A program made the translations under genes and the position numbers. A DNA stretch of 64,000 nucleotides from JADJOM01 sp963817435 (lineage in GTDB: Bacteria > Gemmatimonadota > Gemmatimonadetes > Gemmatimonadales > GWC2-71-9). The notes beneath the pieces are model-generated. The model made no database searches, was not told where the DNA came from, and saw only the letters and a program-made list of their open reading frames with translations. Numbering within the stretch: position 1 is the stretch's first letter; the number at the start of each line of letters is the position of its first letter. Below, in pieces: positions 1 to 10,103 of this stretch. The stretch lies in assembly GCA_963817435.1 (NCBI GenBank), contig CAWFNY010000001.1, positions 2,046,001-2,110,000 on the forward strand. The letters run 5' to 3'.

Positions 1-154
1 TCCAGCGTCTGGATGTTGCATGCGTGAAGTCTACCCCCATTGCCCCCACCGTGCGGGGTGGCGCTCTCCTTGCCAAGCCGAGCCGCGTCTTTAGCTTGAG
101 CACGGCATCCGGACAGCGCAGTCTCCGCCCTCCACGGCTTTTCCAGGAGCACAC

Positions 155-1579
155 ATGCACAGGGCTCTCGCACCCGCCCGCCTCCGGTTCGGCATTCCGC
201 TCGCGATCGTGCTCGCCACGATCGTGGGCCCGCTCGCCGCGCAGTCGACGCTGCCTGCCGATCTCCGCGCGAAGATCGATGCGGCGGCGAACGATGCGCT
301 CGCCAGAACCGGCGTGCCCAGCGCCTCGATCGCCGTGGTTCGTGACGGCCAGATCGCCTACGTGCAGGCCTACGGCGACGCCCGGCTCGATCCGAAGACG
401 CCCGCGCAGCCGTCGATGCGCTACAGCATCGGCTCGATCAGCAAGCAGTTCACCGCCGCGGCGATGCTGCTGCTCCAGGAGCAGGGGAAGCTGTCGCTCA
501 ACGACAAGGTCTCGCGCTTCCTGCCCGGGCTGACCCGCGCAGGGGACGTCACCATCCGGCAGCTGCTCTCGCACACCTCGGGCTACCAGGACTACTGGCC
601 GCAGGACTACGTGCCGCCGTTCATGCTGCAGCCGATCACCGCTGGAAAGATCACGGAGCTGTGGGCGAAGAAGCCCCTCGACTTCGAGCCGGGGAGCAAG
701 TGGCAGTACAGCAACACCAACTTCGTGATCGCGGGCATGATCATCGAGAAGGTGAGCGGGATGCCGCTGCTCCGCTTCCTGCAGGAGAAGGTGTTCACGC
801 CGCTCCACATGGAGGGCGTCGCGAACATCGACCAGGAAAGGCTGGGTGACACCGATCCGGTCGGCTACATGCGTTTCGCCCTCGGACCACTCCGCCCCGC
901 CCCCAAGGAGGGCAAGGGGTGGCTCTTCGCCGCGGGCGAGCTGGCGATGCCGGCGGCGGAACTCGCCAAGTGGGACCTGTCGATCATCAACCAGAGCCTG
1001 CTGCGCCCCGCGTCCTACAAGGAATTCTCGACCGAGGTGCTGCTCAACAACGGAATCGGTACCCATTACGGCCTCGGCGTGGACGTGCGCATGGACCGGG
1101 GGCACCGCTCATTGTCGCATGGCGGCGAGGTCTCGGGCTTCACCGCGCAGAACACGGTGTTCCCCGATGATCGCGCCGCGATCGTGGTGCTCACCAATCA
1201 GGACGCCGCCGGCGCCTCGGGCGCGATCACGGCCGCCATCACACCGCTCATCTTCACCGCCGCCCAGGACCCGCTCGCCGCCACCCAGCTCCTGAAGGCG
1301 AAGGGGATCTTCGACGGGCTGCAGCACGGCACCGTCGATCCGTCGCTCTTCACGGAGAATCTGCGGGCCTATTTCAGCCCGCAGGCGGTGCAGGACTTCG
1401 CTTCGGGGCTCGCCCCCTTCGGCGCGCCGACCGACTTCGTCCAGACCTACCAGGCGCTGCGGGGCGGCATGACGCTTCGGGTGTACCGGGTGGGATTCGG
1501 GGAAAAGGCGCTGCGGGTGTGGACCTACGAGATGCCGGACGGCACGCTGGAGCAGTATCAGGTGGCGACGACGGACTAG
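155..1579 (+). CDS. Exported serine hydrolase, class C beta-lactamase family
   Basis: Predicted 474-residue exported serine hydrolase of the beta-lactamase/penicillin-binding-protein-like fold (COG1680). A signal peptide covers about residues 1-29 and ends near PLAAQ. The SxxK catalytic motif is S94-I-S-K97, the Tyr motif is Y185-S-N, and the third motif is H322-G-G, so the full active site is present. In this family such proteins are D-aminopeptidases, esterases or PBP-like enzymes more often than true beta-lactamases, so the substrate is unknown. The C-terminal 150 residues form an extra domain common in these proteins. AGGAG lies 5 bases before the ATG and fixes the start. The gene converges on the S41 protease gene. 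Confidence 0.9.
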   Translation: MHRALAPARLRFGIPLAIVLATIVGPLAAQSTLPADLRAKIDAAANDALARTGVPSASIAVVRDGQIAYVQAYGDARLDPKTPAQPSMRYSIGSISKQFTAAAMLLLQEQGKLSLNDKVSRFLPGLTRAGDVTIRQLLSHTSGYQDYWPQDYVPPFMLQPITAGKITELWAKKPLDFEPGSKWQYSNTNFVIAGMIIEKVSGMPLLRFLQEKVFTPLHMEGVANIDQERLGDTDPVGYMRFALGPLRPAPKEGKGWLFAAGELAMPAAELAKWDLSIINQSLLRPASYKEFSTEVLLNNGIGTHYGLGVDVRMDRGHRSLSHGGEVSGFTAQNTVFPDDRAAIVVLTNQDAAGASGAITAAITPLIFTAAQDPLAATQLLKAKGIFDGLQHGTVDPSLFTENLRAYFSPQAVQDFASGLAPFGAPTDFVQTYQALRGGMTLRVYRVGFGEKALRVWTYEMPDGTLEQYQVATTD

Positions 1580-1648
1580 GAGTTCCGCACGCCGGAGGAC
1601 GCCGCTGCCATCCCTTGCTTCACCCGGGATGACAGCGGGAGCGGGGTG

Positions 1649-3220
1649 TCACGTCCCGCTGTTCGGCTTGCCGGCCGCGGCGGTGGTCGGTGTCAGGAGC
1701 GCCGACACGGCGGCCTTGATCTGAGGGTCGCGCGGGTACTGCCAGATCGTGGCGCCGCCGGAGCCGTAGCGTGCCTCGATCGCGCGCTGGGTCACCTGCG
1801 CGTCGAGCCACGGCGTCAGTCCGGCACGAACGGAGTCACTGAGCGTGTCGGTCTTCGCGACGACGGCGAAGATATGGGCCGCGCTGCCGGGCACCGGGTC
1901 GAGGGTGCCGGGAAGCTTCGGGTGCGCCTCGAGGAAGCGCCCCACTTCATCATCCATCGCCAGATAGATCGCCGCGGCGGACTTGCCCATCAGCTTGAAC
2001 GCCCGATCCGCGGCGTCCCCCACCGAGTCCATCACGACGACATCAGGCTGAATCCCGCCGCTGTGGGGCGCTTCCGGATCGAAGGGCTTGGTGCTGTCGA
2101 CGCTCGCATGGATGCCGCGATCGATCAGCCGTCCCGCCGGCGTGAACCACTGCCCCACCGTGAGCTTCGCCATCCATCCCTGCGCGAGCGGCGAGCTGGT
2201 CTGCACCAGTCCCTTGCCATAGGTCTGCCGGCCCACGATGATCGCGCGCTGCCGGTCCTGCAGGGCGCCAGCGACGATCTCCGAGGCCGAGGCCGTCTCC
2301 GGCCCCACCAGCACTGCCAGCGGAATCGTCGGATAGCGGGCCGGCAGCTCGGCGAGGTGGCGCTCCGGTGCCTGGCCGCGGTAGCGGGTCTCGACCAGCA
2401 GGCTGCCCTGCGGGAGGAAGAGGTTCGAGACGCGGATCGCCTCCTCGAGGAGCCCACCCGGGTTGCTGCGCAGATCGAGAACGAGACTCTTGAGTCCGTG
2501 CTGCCGCATCCGGTCGATCGTCTCGACCATGTTGGCCGCGAGATCGGGACCGAACTGACTGATGGTGATGATGCCGAGCCCGCTGGGCGAGAGACTCGCC
2601 GCCGGCACGCTCGGTGACTGCACGCTGGCGCGGAGCACCCGAACCAGGGTCTTGGGCTCATCGCGGCGGACCACGCCCAGAATGACCGTGCTGCCCGGCG
2701 TGCCCCGGATGCGGCTCACCGCGTGCGGGAGCGACCAGCCGATGATGGCGCTGTCGTCGATGCTGACGATGCGGTCGCGGATCTCGAGACCGGCGCTTGC
2801 GGCCGGCCCATCGGGAAGGATGTCACCGAGGACGAGGGTATCGCGGATGCGGCCAAGGACCGCGCCGATGCCGCCAAAGGACTGACCCAGCGCGACGGTG
2901 AACGACTGCCACCGGGCCGGGGAGTAGACATCGGTGAACGGATCGGTCCGGACCAGGGCGAGGAGGCTCTCCATCGTGGTGGCCCGAGCCAGCGTGGCGC
3001 TGTCGATGGGTGTCACGTAATGGACGGCGAGCAGCCGGCGGAATGCGGCGACCGCCTCAGCAGGAGCCGGCGTCGGCGCCGGAATGACCGCCAGCGGCTT
3101 CGCGGCCGGGGCGTCCGGAGCGGCGGCCGGTGCCCCCTGCGACCAGGCCATGCCTGGTGCCAGCGCCAAAGTGCCCAGAAGCGCGACGGTGGCCAGACGG
3201 GCCGAGCGAGATGAAATCAT
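1649..3220 (-). CDS. S41 family C-terminal processing peptidase with PDZ domain
   Basis: Periplasmic S41 (Ctp/tricorn-type) protease of 523 residues. After a signal peptide ending near GMAWSQG comes an alanine/proline-rich linker, then a PDZ domain (GGIGAVLGRIRD to VVRRDEP) and the S41 catalytic core. The catalytic Ser lies in ETASASEI and the general-base Lys in TYGKGLVQ, so it should be active. Family members trim or degrade periplasmic proteins. An ATG further upstream (3307) is open in frame, but GGGGAG seven bases before the ATG at 3220 and the signal peptide right after it favour the shorter form. It lies downstream of the broken M28 gene on the same strand. Confidence 0.9.
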   Translation of the reverse strand: MISSRSARLATVALLGTLALAPGMAWSQGAPAAAPDAPAAKPLAVIPAPTPAPAEAVAAFRRLLAVHYVTPIDSATLARATTMESLLALVRTDPFTDVYSPARWQSFTVALGQSFGGIGAVLGRIRDTLVLGDILPDGPAASAGLEIRDRIVSIDDSAIIGWSLPHAVSRIRGTPGSTVILGVVRRDEPKTLVRVLRASVQSPSVPAASLSPSGLGIITISQFGPDLAANMVETIDRMRQHGLKSLVLDLRSNPGGLLEEAIRVSNLFLPQGSLLVETRYRGQAPERHLAELPARYPTIPLAVLVGPETASASEIVAGALQDRQRAIIVGRQTYGKGLVQTSSPLAQGWMAKLTVGQWFTPAGRLIDRGIHASVDSTKPFDPEAPHSGGIQPDVVVMDSVGDAADRAFKLMGKSAAAIYLAMDDEVGRFLEAHPKLPGTLDPVPGSAAHIFAVVAKTDTLSDSVRAGLTPWLDAQVTQRAIEARYGSGGATIWQYPRDPQIKAAVSALLTPTTAAAGKPNSGT

Positions 3221-3367
3221 GAAAAGGCTCCCCAGAAGGCAAATCAGGCCACTGAAGCGGCGTTCTTTGCCGCTCCCGATGGCATCGCTGACGTGGGACG
3301 GACACACCCCGGTTTCAAGCGCAAGAAGGGGGCCTGCCGCTTTCTCAGTAACAGGATGCCCCCGTTC

Positions 3368-4983
3368 CTACTTGAGTCGCGGCTTGGTCGTCCGAGGTGC
3401 GGTGGCGCATTCCGGCCAGGCCCGGCGGGATCGGCCGCCGCGCCCTGCCCTGCCGCTTCGGCCTGCACCGCGAGCGTCGCCAGATCCACCCGACCCAGAG
3501 TGATCCTGGTCGAGTCCTCGGCGGCGAGGTAGGCCAGCATCGCGGCGAGGGTCGCGTTCGACGCGCAGGTCGTCGAAGACGATCTTGTCGTAGGTGTCGC
3601 GGTTGGTGTGCCAGGTATAGTTGCCGTAGCTCCAGCCCTGCCCGCCCAGACTGAACGCCGGCAGCCCGTGGCACGCAAACGAGGCATCGTCGCTGCCGCC
3701 GCCCGACGGGAAGCCTGCGCCCGCGAAGGTGATCTGCTGGCGGAGCTCGGTCGGGAGTCTTCCCCAGCCACTCCTCGACATGGCGCGCGGCGTTGGGCAG
3801 CCCGCCGGCCGCCATCCGCACCACCCGGCCGGTGCCGTTGTCCTGATTCATCAGCACCATCATCCCCTCCAGCACCTCGGGATGATCCTCCGAGAAGGCG
3901 CGCGATCCGACCAGCCCATTCTCCTCCGAGGTCCAGTGCCCGACCAGGATGGTCCGATGCGGTCTGGGATACGCCTCCTTCAGGATGCGCATCGCTTCCA
4001 TCATCATGATCGTGCCGGTGCCGTTGTCGGTGGCGCCGGAGGAGCCATCCCACGAATCGAAGTGGGCGGAGAGCATGACGTACTCGTTGGCGATCTCACC
4101 GGGAATCGTGGCGATCGTGTTGAAGATCGGCCGCTCGCGGGAGCCGCTGCGCATCGAGGTCGAGCCGGAGCATCGGCCCCTGATTGTGCTCGGTGAGACG
4201 ATACACCAGGCCGTAGTCCTCGCAGGAGAGCGCAATGGCGGGAGCGCGTCTTGTCGTAGGTGTCGAAGATCTCGATCGTCCCCCAGCGCGTCCTTGGGCC
4301 GCGAGGTGATGATGCCGGCGACACCGGCGGCCTCGAGACGAAGCCCGAGTTCTCCGGTGCCAAGCGCCAGACTGTACCCGGTGCCGCGGACATCGGGGTT
4401 CGCCCACTCGCGCCTCAATTGGGCGCGGAGGGAGTCCATCCGCTCCTTGGATGCGGGCGTCGCCTGCGCGGTCCAGTCCTCCGTCGCGCGGCAGGTGGGC
4501 TGAGGGGCCGAGACCAGGATCAGGCGGCCGCGCGCCCTGGGCAGCCAGCGCACGAACTCGGTGCTGTCGGCGAAACGCGGCAGGATGATCGGCCTCGCGG
4601 TGAGGGGCTTGCCGCCCGTTCCGGGGCTGAAGCCGAGCATGGTCCCCTCGAGGGTCCGCACCCGCGGCGCGATCAGATCGATGTGCGAGTAGCCACGGCG
4701 CCAGCCGCGCCAGGTGCCCGTCTTCTCGTTCTTCGCCTCGATGCCCCAGCTCTTGTAGGTGCGCACCAGCCAGTCGTTGCCGCTCTTCTGCATCGCGGTC
4801 CCCGTCAGTCGTCGGCCCGATGGAGTCGAAGAGCACCTGCGCGAGCGATTCGGTGTGGGAGCTGTCCATGCCGAGGGTCCAGATCCGGCGGAGCACGGGA
4901 TCCTCGACGGGGAAGCTCTGGGCACGAAGCGAGGGGGCGGCGAGGCAGGAGAAAGCCACGAGAGCAGCGGAGAATCGGCGCAT
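3368..4983 (-). pseudogene. M28 family metallopeptidase with at least six frameshifts
   Basis: Zn-dependent aminopeptidase-like M28 protein spread over all three frames. The start is ATG 4983 with a signal peptide ending near PSLRAQ. Recognisable blocks in order: SIGP/RLTGTAM (shift near 4812), DALG/TIEIFDTYDK (near 4282), YDK/RAPAIALSCEDYG (near 4250), LDLDAQ/GSRERPIF (near 4145), WLGK/LPTELRQQ (near 3759), DDLR/SNATLAAML (near 3565). Each junction needs one base removed to restore the reading. Zn-site motifs remain: SAHFDSW, GATDNGTG, SEENGLVGS and the late HTNRDTYDK. A further lesion near the C terminus is needed to reach the natural-looking end KPRLK. Apart from the shifts the protein looks well conserved, with no stop codon in the composite reading. 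It is either a young pseudogene or a cluster of insertion errors in the sequence. Confidence 0.8.
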
Positions 4984-5142
4984 GATCGGTGGACAGTTGG
5001 GGAGACGGGGACCCGCGGATCGACCCGGAATCTCGTGCGCAGTGATGCGCCGCGCCAGCGGGCTGGAGGCGACGGGACCCCCCGCCACAAACTCCGCCGC
5101 CCCGGACGGCATCCTATCCCCGGACCCTTACCGGAGGATGTC

Positions 5143-5838
5143 ATGCCCGTTCTGCAGAAGCTGGTGATGGCGGCGATCGCGGGGCTCGGTTCGTATGCGG
5201 CGGTCGGAGGGTGGGCGGTGATCACGGTCGTGAACCCGCCCGACGTCCTCCAGGCCGGCTCCACCTATCGCCTCGAGTACATGGTGCGCCAGCACGGCGT
5301 CACCCTGCTCACCGGGCTGCGTGGCACGGTGACGGTACAGCCAGGTGGCTCGCCATCCGAGGCGACCCCACTCAGTGTGACGAGCGAGGCCGCTTCGCTC
5401 GCGGGACGCTACACCGCGACGATCCGGGTACCCGAGACCGACCGGGTGACGCTCAGCATCCGGAGCGGTTTCAGTGGCAACGGCTGGGGTGACCTCACGC
5501 TCATGTCGATCCCCGTGGTCGGCTCGGGCAGGGCCCTGCCAGTCATGGCCGAATCGGAGCGCGGGCACAGGCTGTTCGTGGCGAAGGGGTGCGGCACCTG
5601 CCACGTGAACGGGGATGTCCCCGAGTTCGCGGCGATGAATCGGGTGCTTGGAGGAGCGCCGGAGCTGACGGGGCGCCGGCTGGATGCCGCGTATGTGCGT
5701 CAGCGGCTCACCAATCCCGCGAGCCTCCCGAAGCTCGGCAACTTCGCCGTGCGGATGCCTGATCTCGCGCTCTCGGAAGGCGAGGTAGCGGCGCTGGTCG
5801 CGCTCATCAGCGGCACCACCGAGCGTGCCGCCCGCTAG
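5143..5838 (+). CDS. c-type cytochrome with N-terminal FixH/YtkA-like domain
   Basis: A 231-residue exported protein. The N terminus has a hydrophobic segment (residues about 5-28). Residues about 30-130 form a beta-rich domain like those of FixH/YtkA proteins (NPPDVLQAGSTYRLEY). A single-heme cytochrome c domain follows: heme-binding CGTCH with an axial Met candidate in VRMPDLALS. It probably carries electrons in the periplasm. GGAGG about five bases before the ATG at 5143 sets the start. It is divergent from the broken M28 gene, sharing the 160-base region between them. No oxidase or reductase partner lies nearby, so its electron partner cannot be named. Confidence 0.8.
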   Translation: MPVLQKLVMAAIAGLGSYAAVGGWAVITVVNPPDVLQAGSTYRLEYMVRQHGVTLLTGLRGTVTVQPGGSPSEATPLSVTSEAASLAGRYTATIRVPETDRVTLSIRSGFSGNGWGDLTLMSIPVVGSGRALPVMAESERGHRLFVAKGCGTCHVNGDVPEFAAMNRVLGGAPELTGRRLDAAYVRQRLTNPASLPKLGNFAVRMPDLALSEGEVAALVALISGTTERAAR

Positions 5839-6093
5839 TTCATTCAACGCGCGGCTCAACGAGGCAGCGTCTGGTGATGGCGGCCACAGAGGGACGGGCC
5901 ACGGTGTGTTGCGTTCGGGTGACAGGCCTCGCGCCGCCGATCGGCCTGGCCGGTTCGGCGGTGCAGGCTGCGAGAGGCTGGTGGATGAAATGGCATCGGC
6001 GCCGGGGGCGAAGGTCTTCCCGAGCAACCCTTTAGCGATTCGGGTCCAAGAGTTGCCATCCAGGAGGGCGACCCGAACTCGAAGGATGGTGCC

Positions 6094-6297
6094 GTGTCCG
6101 AGATCAAGGTTCGCAATGCCGCCGGAAGTGAATTCAGCTTCAACAGTGTCGAAGAAATTGCCGAGTTGATTCGCAGCGGCGGGATCACGATGGACTGGGA
6201 GATCTATCACAGCGCCGCGCGCCGATGGCTCCCGATTACCCGGCATCCGCTAATCGCCGCCGTGGTCGAGCCCGTACAACGCCAACCAAGTCCGTAG
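6094..6297 (+). CDS. Small conserved-looking protein, 67 residues
   Basis: GTG-started reading frame for a 67-residue soluble protein. The sequence has a plausible small fold: short beta strands (IKVRNAAGSEFSF), a helix (SVEEIAELIRSG), then WEIYHSAARRWLPITRHP. This resembles small GYF_2-like modules in which the trailing W-x-P-x-x-x-H-P motif is conserved. I cannot name a function. It lies 79 bases before the S1/P1 nuclease start on the same strand and could be cotranscribed, although that gene has its own -10-like box. It could be spurious, but the helix/strand pattern and codon use look gene-like. Confidence 0.55.
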   Translation: MSEIKVRNAAGSEFSFNSVEEIAELIRSGGITMDWEIYHSAARRWLPITRHPLIAAVVEPVQRQPSP

Positions 6298-6360
6298 CGC
6301 CGATTGAAGCAGGCAGGTGCCGCTCCCCGGCGCCCTGGAGAAGGACTCTGTGCGGGGTGC

Positions 6361-6366
6361 TATACT
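6361..6366 (+). promoter_or_regulatory. Candidate -10 box for the S1/P1 nuclease (leaderless?)
   Basis: TATACT lies only 10 bases before the ATG at 6377, so a transcript starting about 7 bases downstream would be almost leaderless. No good -35 is seen at the expected spacing and there is no Shine-Dalgarno sequence in between. Inference from sequence only. Confidence 0.4.
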
Positions 6367-6376
6367 TGGCAAACCC

Positions 6377-7498
6377 ATGCGCACCGCACTGCTCGCCCTG
6401 ACTCTGGTGGCCGCGCTCCCCGCTGATCGCGCCCCAGCTCCTGCCCCCTCCGTAGTCTGGTTCAACACCGGCCACCGGGTGGTGGTGCGGATCGCGCTCA
6501 CGCGCCTCACGCCGGGCACCATCGAGGCGATGCGTGACCTGCTCGGCGGCCAGGACCCGGTCGAGGCCTCGCTCTGGGCGGACCAGATCCGCGGCTCCCG
6601 ACGGGACACTGGAGACCTCCACTTCGTCAACATCCCGCTCGATGCCACCGCGTACGATCCGGCGACGCAGTGCCCGAAGGGCCGGTGCATCATCGCGGCG
6701 ATCGAGCGAGACCGCACGATTCTCGCCGATCAGTCGGCGCCACTTCCCGAGCGCGCCGAGGCGCTCCGCTTCCTGCTGCACCTCGTTGGCGACCTGCACC
6801 AGCCGCTCCACGTCTCGGACAATGGCGACAGGGGTGGCAACGACACGGAGGTATCCCTCCTCGATCGGGTCACCAATCTCCACAAGGTATGGGATGGAGA
6901 ACTGATCGAGAGCGCCGGCATGGACGAGGAGCAATACTTCGCCCACCTGAAGCGGCGGATGGACGGGCTGGATCTCGCGGCCCTGGAACGCGGCAGCGTC
7001 GTCGACTGGGCGATGGAGGGGCACCGGGTCGCCGTGGAGGATGCCTACAGACTTCCGCGCGGCAACAACCTCGGCCAGGCCTATCTCGACGACAACCTGC
7101 CGCGGGTCGACCTCGCGATCATCGAGGCGGGTGTGCGGCTGGCACGGATCCTCAATGAAGCGCTCGCGGGGTATCACGCATCCGCCCCGCCGGCTTCGCT
7201 CGGAGCCGGGATCTACACCGATCACGAGGCGGCCGCGCATGAGGGTGAAAACGCGACCGTGGTCGGGGTGGTGGTCTCGGTCCACCGCACCAGGGGAGGG
7301 AACATCTTCGTCAACTTCGGCGCCGACTATCCGCACCAGACGTTCAGCGCGGCGATCCTCGACCCGCGCGACCCCGCCCTGCTCAATCTCGATCGCCTGA
7401 CTGGGCAGAGGATCGGCATTCGCGGGCGGATCACCCGGTACAAGGGACAGCTCGAGATCGTGGTCGAGGGACGGGAGCAGATTGTGGAGCGGCCTTAG
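6377..7498 (+). CDS. Exported S1/P1-type nuclease with C-terminal OB-like domain
   Basis: Zn-dependent single-strand nuclease of the S1/P1 family, predicted exported. A signal peptide of about 23 residues is followed by W28, matching the N-terminal Zn-ligand Trp of mature S1/P1 enzymes, then GHRVV. Further ligand motifs are LHFVNIP and HLVGDLHQPLHVSDNGDRGGND. The nuclease domain spans to about residue 265. The last 110 residues (VVGVVVSVHRTRGGNIFVNFG to YKGQLEIVVEG) look like an OB-fold nucleic-acid-binding domain, an appended module not present in fungal S1/P1. It would supply nucleotides or phosphate from external nucleic acid. The start at 6377 was chosen for the signal peptide; a longer reading from 6317 is open. 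Confidence 0.88.
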   Translation: MRTALLALTLVAALPADRAPAPAPSVVWFNTGHRVVVRIALTRLTPGTIEAMRDLLGGQDPVEASLWADQIRGSRRDTGDLHFVNIPLDATAYDPATQCPKGRCIIAAIERDRTILADQSAPLPERAEALRFLLHLVGDLHQPLHVSDNGDRGGNDTEVSLLDRVTNLHKVWDGELIESAGMDEEQYFAHLKRRMDGLDLAALERGSVVDWAMEGHRVAVEDAYRLPRGNNLGQAYLDDNLPRVDLAIIEAGVRLARILNEALAGYHASAPPASLGAGIYTDHEAAAHEGENATVVGVVVSVHRTRGGNIFVNFGADYPHQTFSAAILDPRDPALLNLDRLTGQRIGIRGRITRYKGQLEIVVEGREQIVERP

Positions 7499-7569
7499 TC
7501 GCCGGCGGGATCAACACTCCGCGATCGACGCAGGCCCGCGGCCAATTCCGCGGGGCCGTATCGCTCCCG

Positions 7570-7812
7570 CTATTCCTTCGACTTCAGCGAGGCCTTGTTC
7601 TCCTGCAGGAAGGCGCGGATCTCGTCCGCCATGTCGAGGATCTTGAGCCACTGCTCCTGATAGAGGGTGATCGGGAAGCGGCCAAGCCCGTACAGCGAGG
7701 CACCGCCCTTCTCGCTCACCTTGAGGAAGACACGACGGCTGGACTGACTCTTGAGGGTGGCATTCTCCGCCTTGAGGCGCTCGAGTTCGGCCTTGAGATC
7801 TTCGTCAGACAT
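7570..7812 (-). CDS. 80-residue coiled-coil protein of unknown function
   Basis: Small acidic/basic protein of 80 residues. The first 25 residues form a short leucine-zipper-like coiled coil (DEDLKAELERLKAENATLKS). A compact part follows: RRVFLKVSEKGGASLYGLGRFPITLYQEQW, then an amphipathic helix ending in KASLKSKE. The middle motif (V-S-E-K-G-G-[AV]-S-[LV]-Y-G-L-[GQ]-R-F-P-[IV]-T-L-Y) looks like that of small proteins of unknown function found in several bacterial phyla, by recollection only. No membrane segment or catalytic motif is visible. It converges on the S1/P1 nuclease gene. Confidence 0.75.
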   Translation of the reverse strand: MSDEDLKAELERLKAENATLKSQSSRRVFLKVSEKGGASLYGLGRFPITLYQEQWLKILDMADEIRAFLQENKASLKSKE

Positions 7813-7973
7813 GGGACATCCGTGGTACATGGGGTGATGCCGCGCGTGGGTCCAGGCGCGGCGTTCGTGTTTCTGGATGGCGAATGATAGCCGGTCTGGG
7901 CCACCTGGCACGCACCGACTGTCGCAGGGGTCGCCGCGCAAGTCCCTCAATGGCCCTTCAGGGGCTGGCACCG

Positions 7974-7979
7974 TAGATT
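7974..7979 (+). promoter_or_regulatory. Candidate -10 box TAGATT upstream of the M13 peptidase
   Basis: TAGATT within CCGTAGATT lies 36 bases before the chosen start of the M13 gene. The same CCGTAGATT string lies at a similar distance before the DinB gene (48788), supporting a shared promoter element. No clear -35. Confidence 0.35.
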
Positions 7980-8014
7980 CGTCGTGCCCGCCTTCCTTTA
8001 TGGAGCCGCTCCCG

Positions 8015-10079
8015 ATGCCCCGCCGTCCCGCCGTACCACCGCTCTGCGCGGCGCTCGCCCTCCTGGTGCTCGCGCCGATCCGCGCCCACGCGCAGAGCGC
8101 GGCACCGATTCCGCTCAAGGTGATCGACATACGCTGGATCGACACCACGACGAGCGCGTGCACCGACTTCTTCCAGTACGCCAACGGCGCCTGGCTGGCC
8201 CGGGACACCATTCCGCCCGCCTACTCCTCCGCCGGCGTCGCCCGCGACATGAGCGACGGCAACGAGCTGGTGGTGCGGTCGCTGCTCGATGACGCCGCGG
8301 CCCGGCGCGGCACCTTCCCCGCCGGCAGCACGGAGCGGAAGCTCGGCACCTTCTACGGCTCCTGCATGGATTCGACCGCGGCGGAAACCGCGGGGATCGC
8401 GCCGCTCACGGAGTGGCTCGCGGGCATCGATTCGGTGAAGAGCCGTGCGGGGCTCGTCCGCCGGATCGCGCTGCTGCAGAAGGACGGGGTGAATCTGATC
8501 TTCGACTACTCGCCGGCCGTGGATCCGCATGACGCCAACCACTACATGGCCTGGCTGTCGCAGGGGGGGCTCGGGCTCCCCGCCCGCGATTACTACACCG
8601 ACATCGGTCCCGAAGCGGATTCGACCCGCCAGGCGTACCTCGAACACATCAGCAGGATGCTGACCCTCGCGGGCACGAGCCGCACCGCCGCCGATCGGGA
8701 GGCCGCGCTCGTGATGGGTCTCGAGACGGAGCTCGCCTACGCCTCGATGACCCGGCTCGAGGAACGCGATCCCGCGGCAACCGATCACCCGACCTCCATC
8801 GAAGAACTCCGCACGCTCGCACCGCAGGTGCCCTGGCCGGTCTACTTCCGCGCGGCGGGCCTCACCGCGCCGGTGGAGCGGCTCAACGTGGCGGCGCCGG
8901 CATTCGTGCACCGGGTGGGCGAACTGCTCGAGACGATCCCGCTGAGCCAGTGGCGTGCCTACCTCCGCTACCACCTGATCACCCGCTACGCCGGCTGGCT
9001 CAATTCGCCGATCGTCGACGAGGACTTCCGCTTCAATGCCCGGTTCTCCGGAGCCAAGCAGCTCCTGCCGCGCTGGAAGCGCTGCCTGCGTACGACTGAC
9101 TACGCGATGGGCGAGGCCCTGGGCGAGACCTACGTGGCGCGCACCTTCCCACCCGAGGCGCGCGACCGGGCCCGCTCGGTGATCCACGACATCCGCGCCG
9201 CCTTCGGTGAGCGGATCAAGCACCTGGAGTGGATGTCCGACTCGACCAAGGCGCACGCGCTCACCAAGCTCTCGGCGATGAGCGAGAAGATCGGCTATCC
9301 CGACACCTGGCGTGACTACACCAGGCTGCAGAGCGCTGAGGGACCCTTCATCCGCAATCTGGCGCGGGCACGGCGTTTCGAGTGGGAGCGGGTCGTCAAC
9401 CGCCCGGGGCAGCCGGTGGACAAGACCGAGTGGGACATCTCGATGCCGACGGTCAACGCGTACTACGATCCCTCGAAGAACGAGATGGTGTTCCCCGCCG
9501 GCGCGCTGGTGCCGCAGACTTTCGACCCGAAGGCGGACGACGGCGCGAACTACGGCGCCCTGGGCGGAAGCTGGGCCGGCCACGAGCTGACCCATGGCTT
9601 CGATGACGAGGGTCGCCACTACGACGAAGCCGGCAACCTGCGCGACTGGTGGGTTCCGGCGGACTCGGTACACTTCACGCAGCAGGCCGAGCTGATCGTG
9701 CGGCAGTTCAACGAGTTCATCCAGGTGGACACGATTCACGTGAACGGCCCGCTCACCCTGGGCGAAAATCTCGCCGATTTCGGTGGCGTGCTGACCGGGT
9801 ACGACGCACTGCGAACGGGCGCTGGAACGGAACGGGCGCCCGGGCCTCATCGAGGGCTTCACACCGGAACAGCGCTACTTCCTCGGCTATGCCCAGACCT
9901 GGCGCACCCACATCCGCGCCGAGCGGCTGAAGAGCCTGGTCAAGATCGACCCGCACGCGCCGGACCGGTGGCGCGCCAACGGCCCGCTGGCCAACACACC
10001 GGCCTTCGCCACCGCATTCGGCTGCAAGCCTGGCGATCCGATGGTGCGGCCGCCCGAGCTGATCCCGCAGATCTGGTGA
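8015..10079 (+). pseudogene. M13 (neprilysin/PepO-like) metallopeptidase with one frameshift near the C terminus
   Basis: Exported zinc endopeptidase of the M13 family. The signal peptide ends at IRAHAQS. The canonical M13 motifs are intact: NAYYDPSKNEMVFPAG, the zinc motif HELTH within GHELTHGFDDEG, and the third ligand in GENLADFGG. After YDALRT the reading shifts because of one extra base in a GGG run near 9820. In the next frame the expected C-terminal part continues (ALERNG, GYAQTWRTHIR, DPHAPDRWRANGPLANTPAF) and ends in the terminal Trp typical of M13 enzymes at 10077. Removing one base gives 687 residues, normal for the family. Without correction the protein gains an unrelated tail ending at 10111. 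GGAG nine bases upstream favours the start at 8015 over 8000. Confidence 0.85.
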
Positions 10080-10103
10080 AGCGCCCACACGGGGAGGACC
10101 GGC

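Noticed and set aside
5839..6093. Integron-like attC site (CAACGCGCGGCTCAACGA near 5843)
   Set aside because: No paired core sites or integrase, and no cassette-like genes around.
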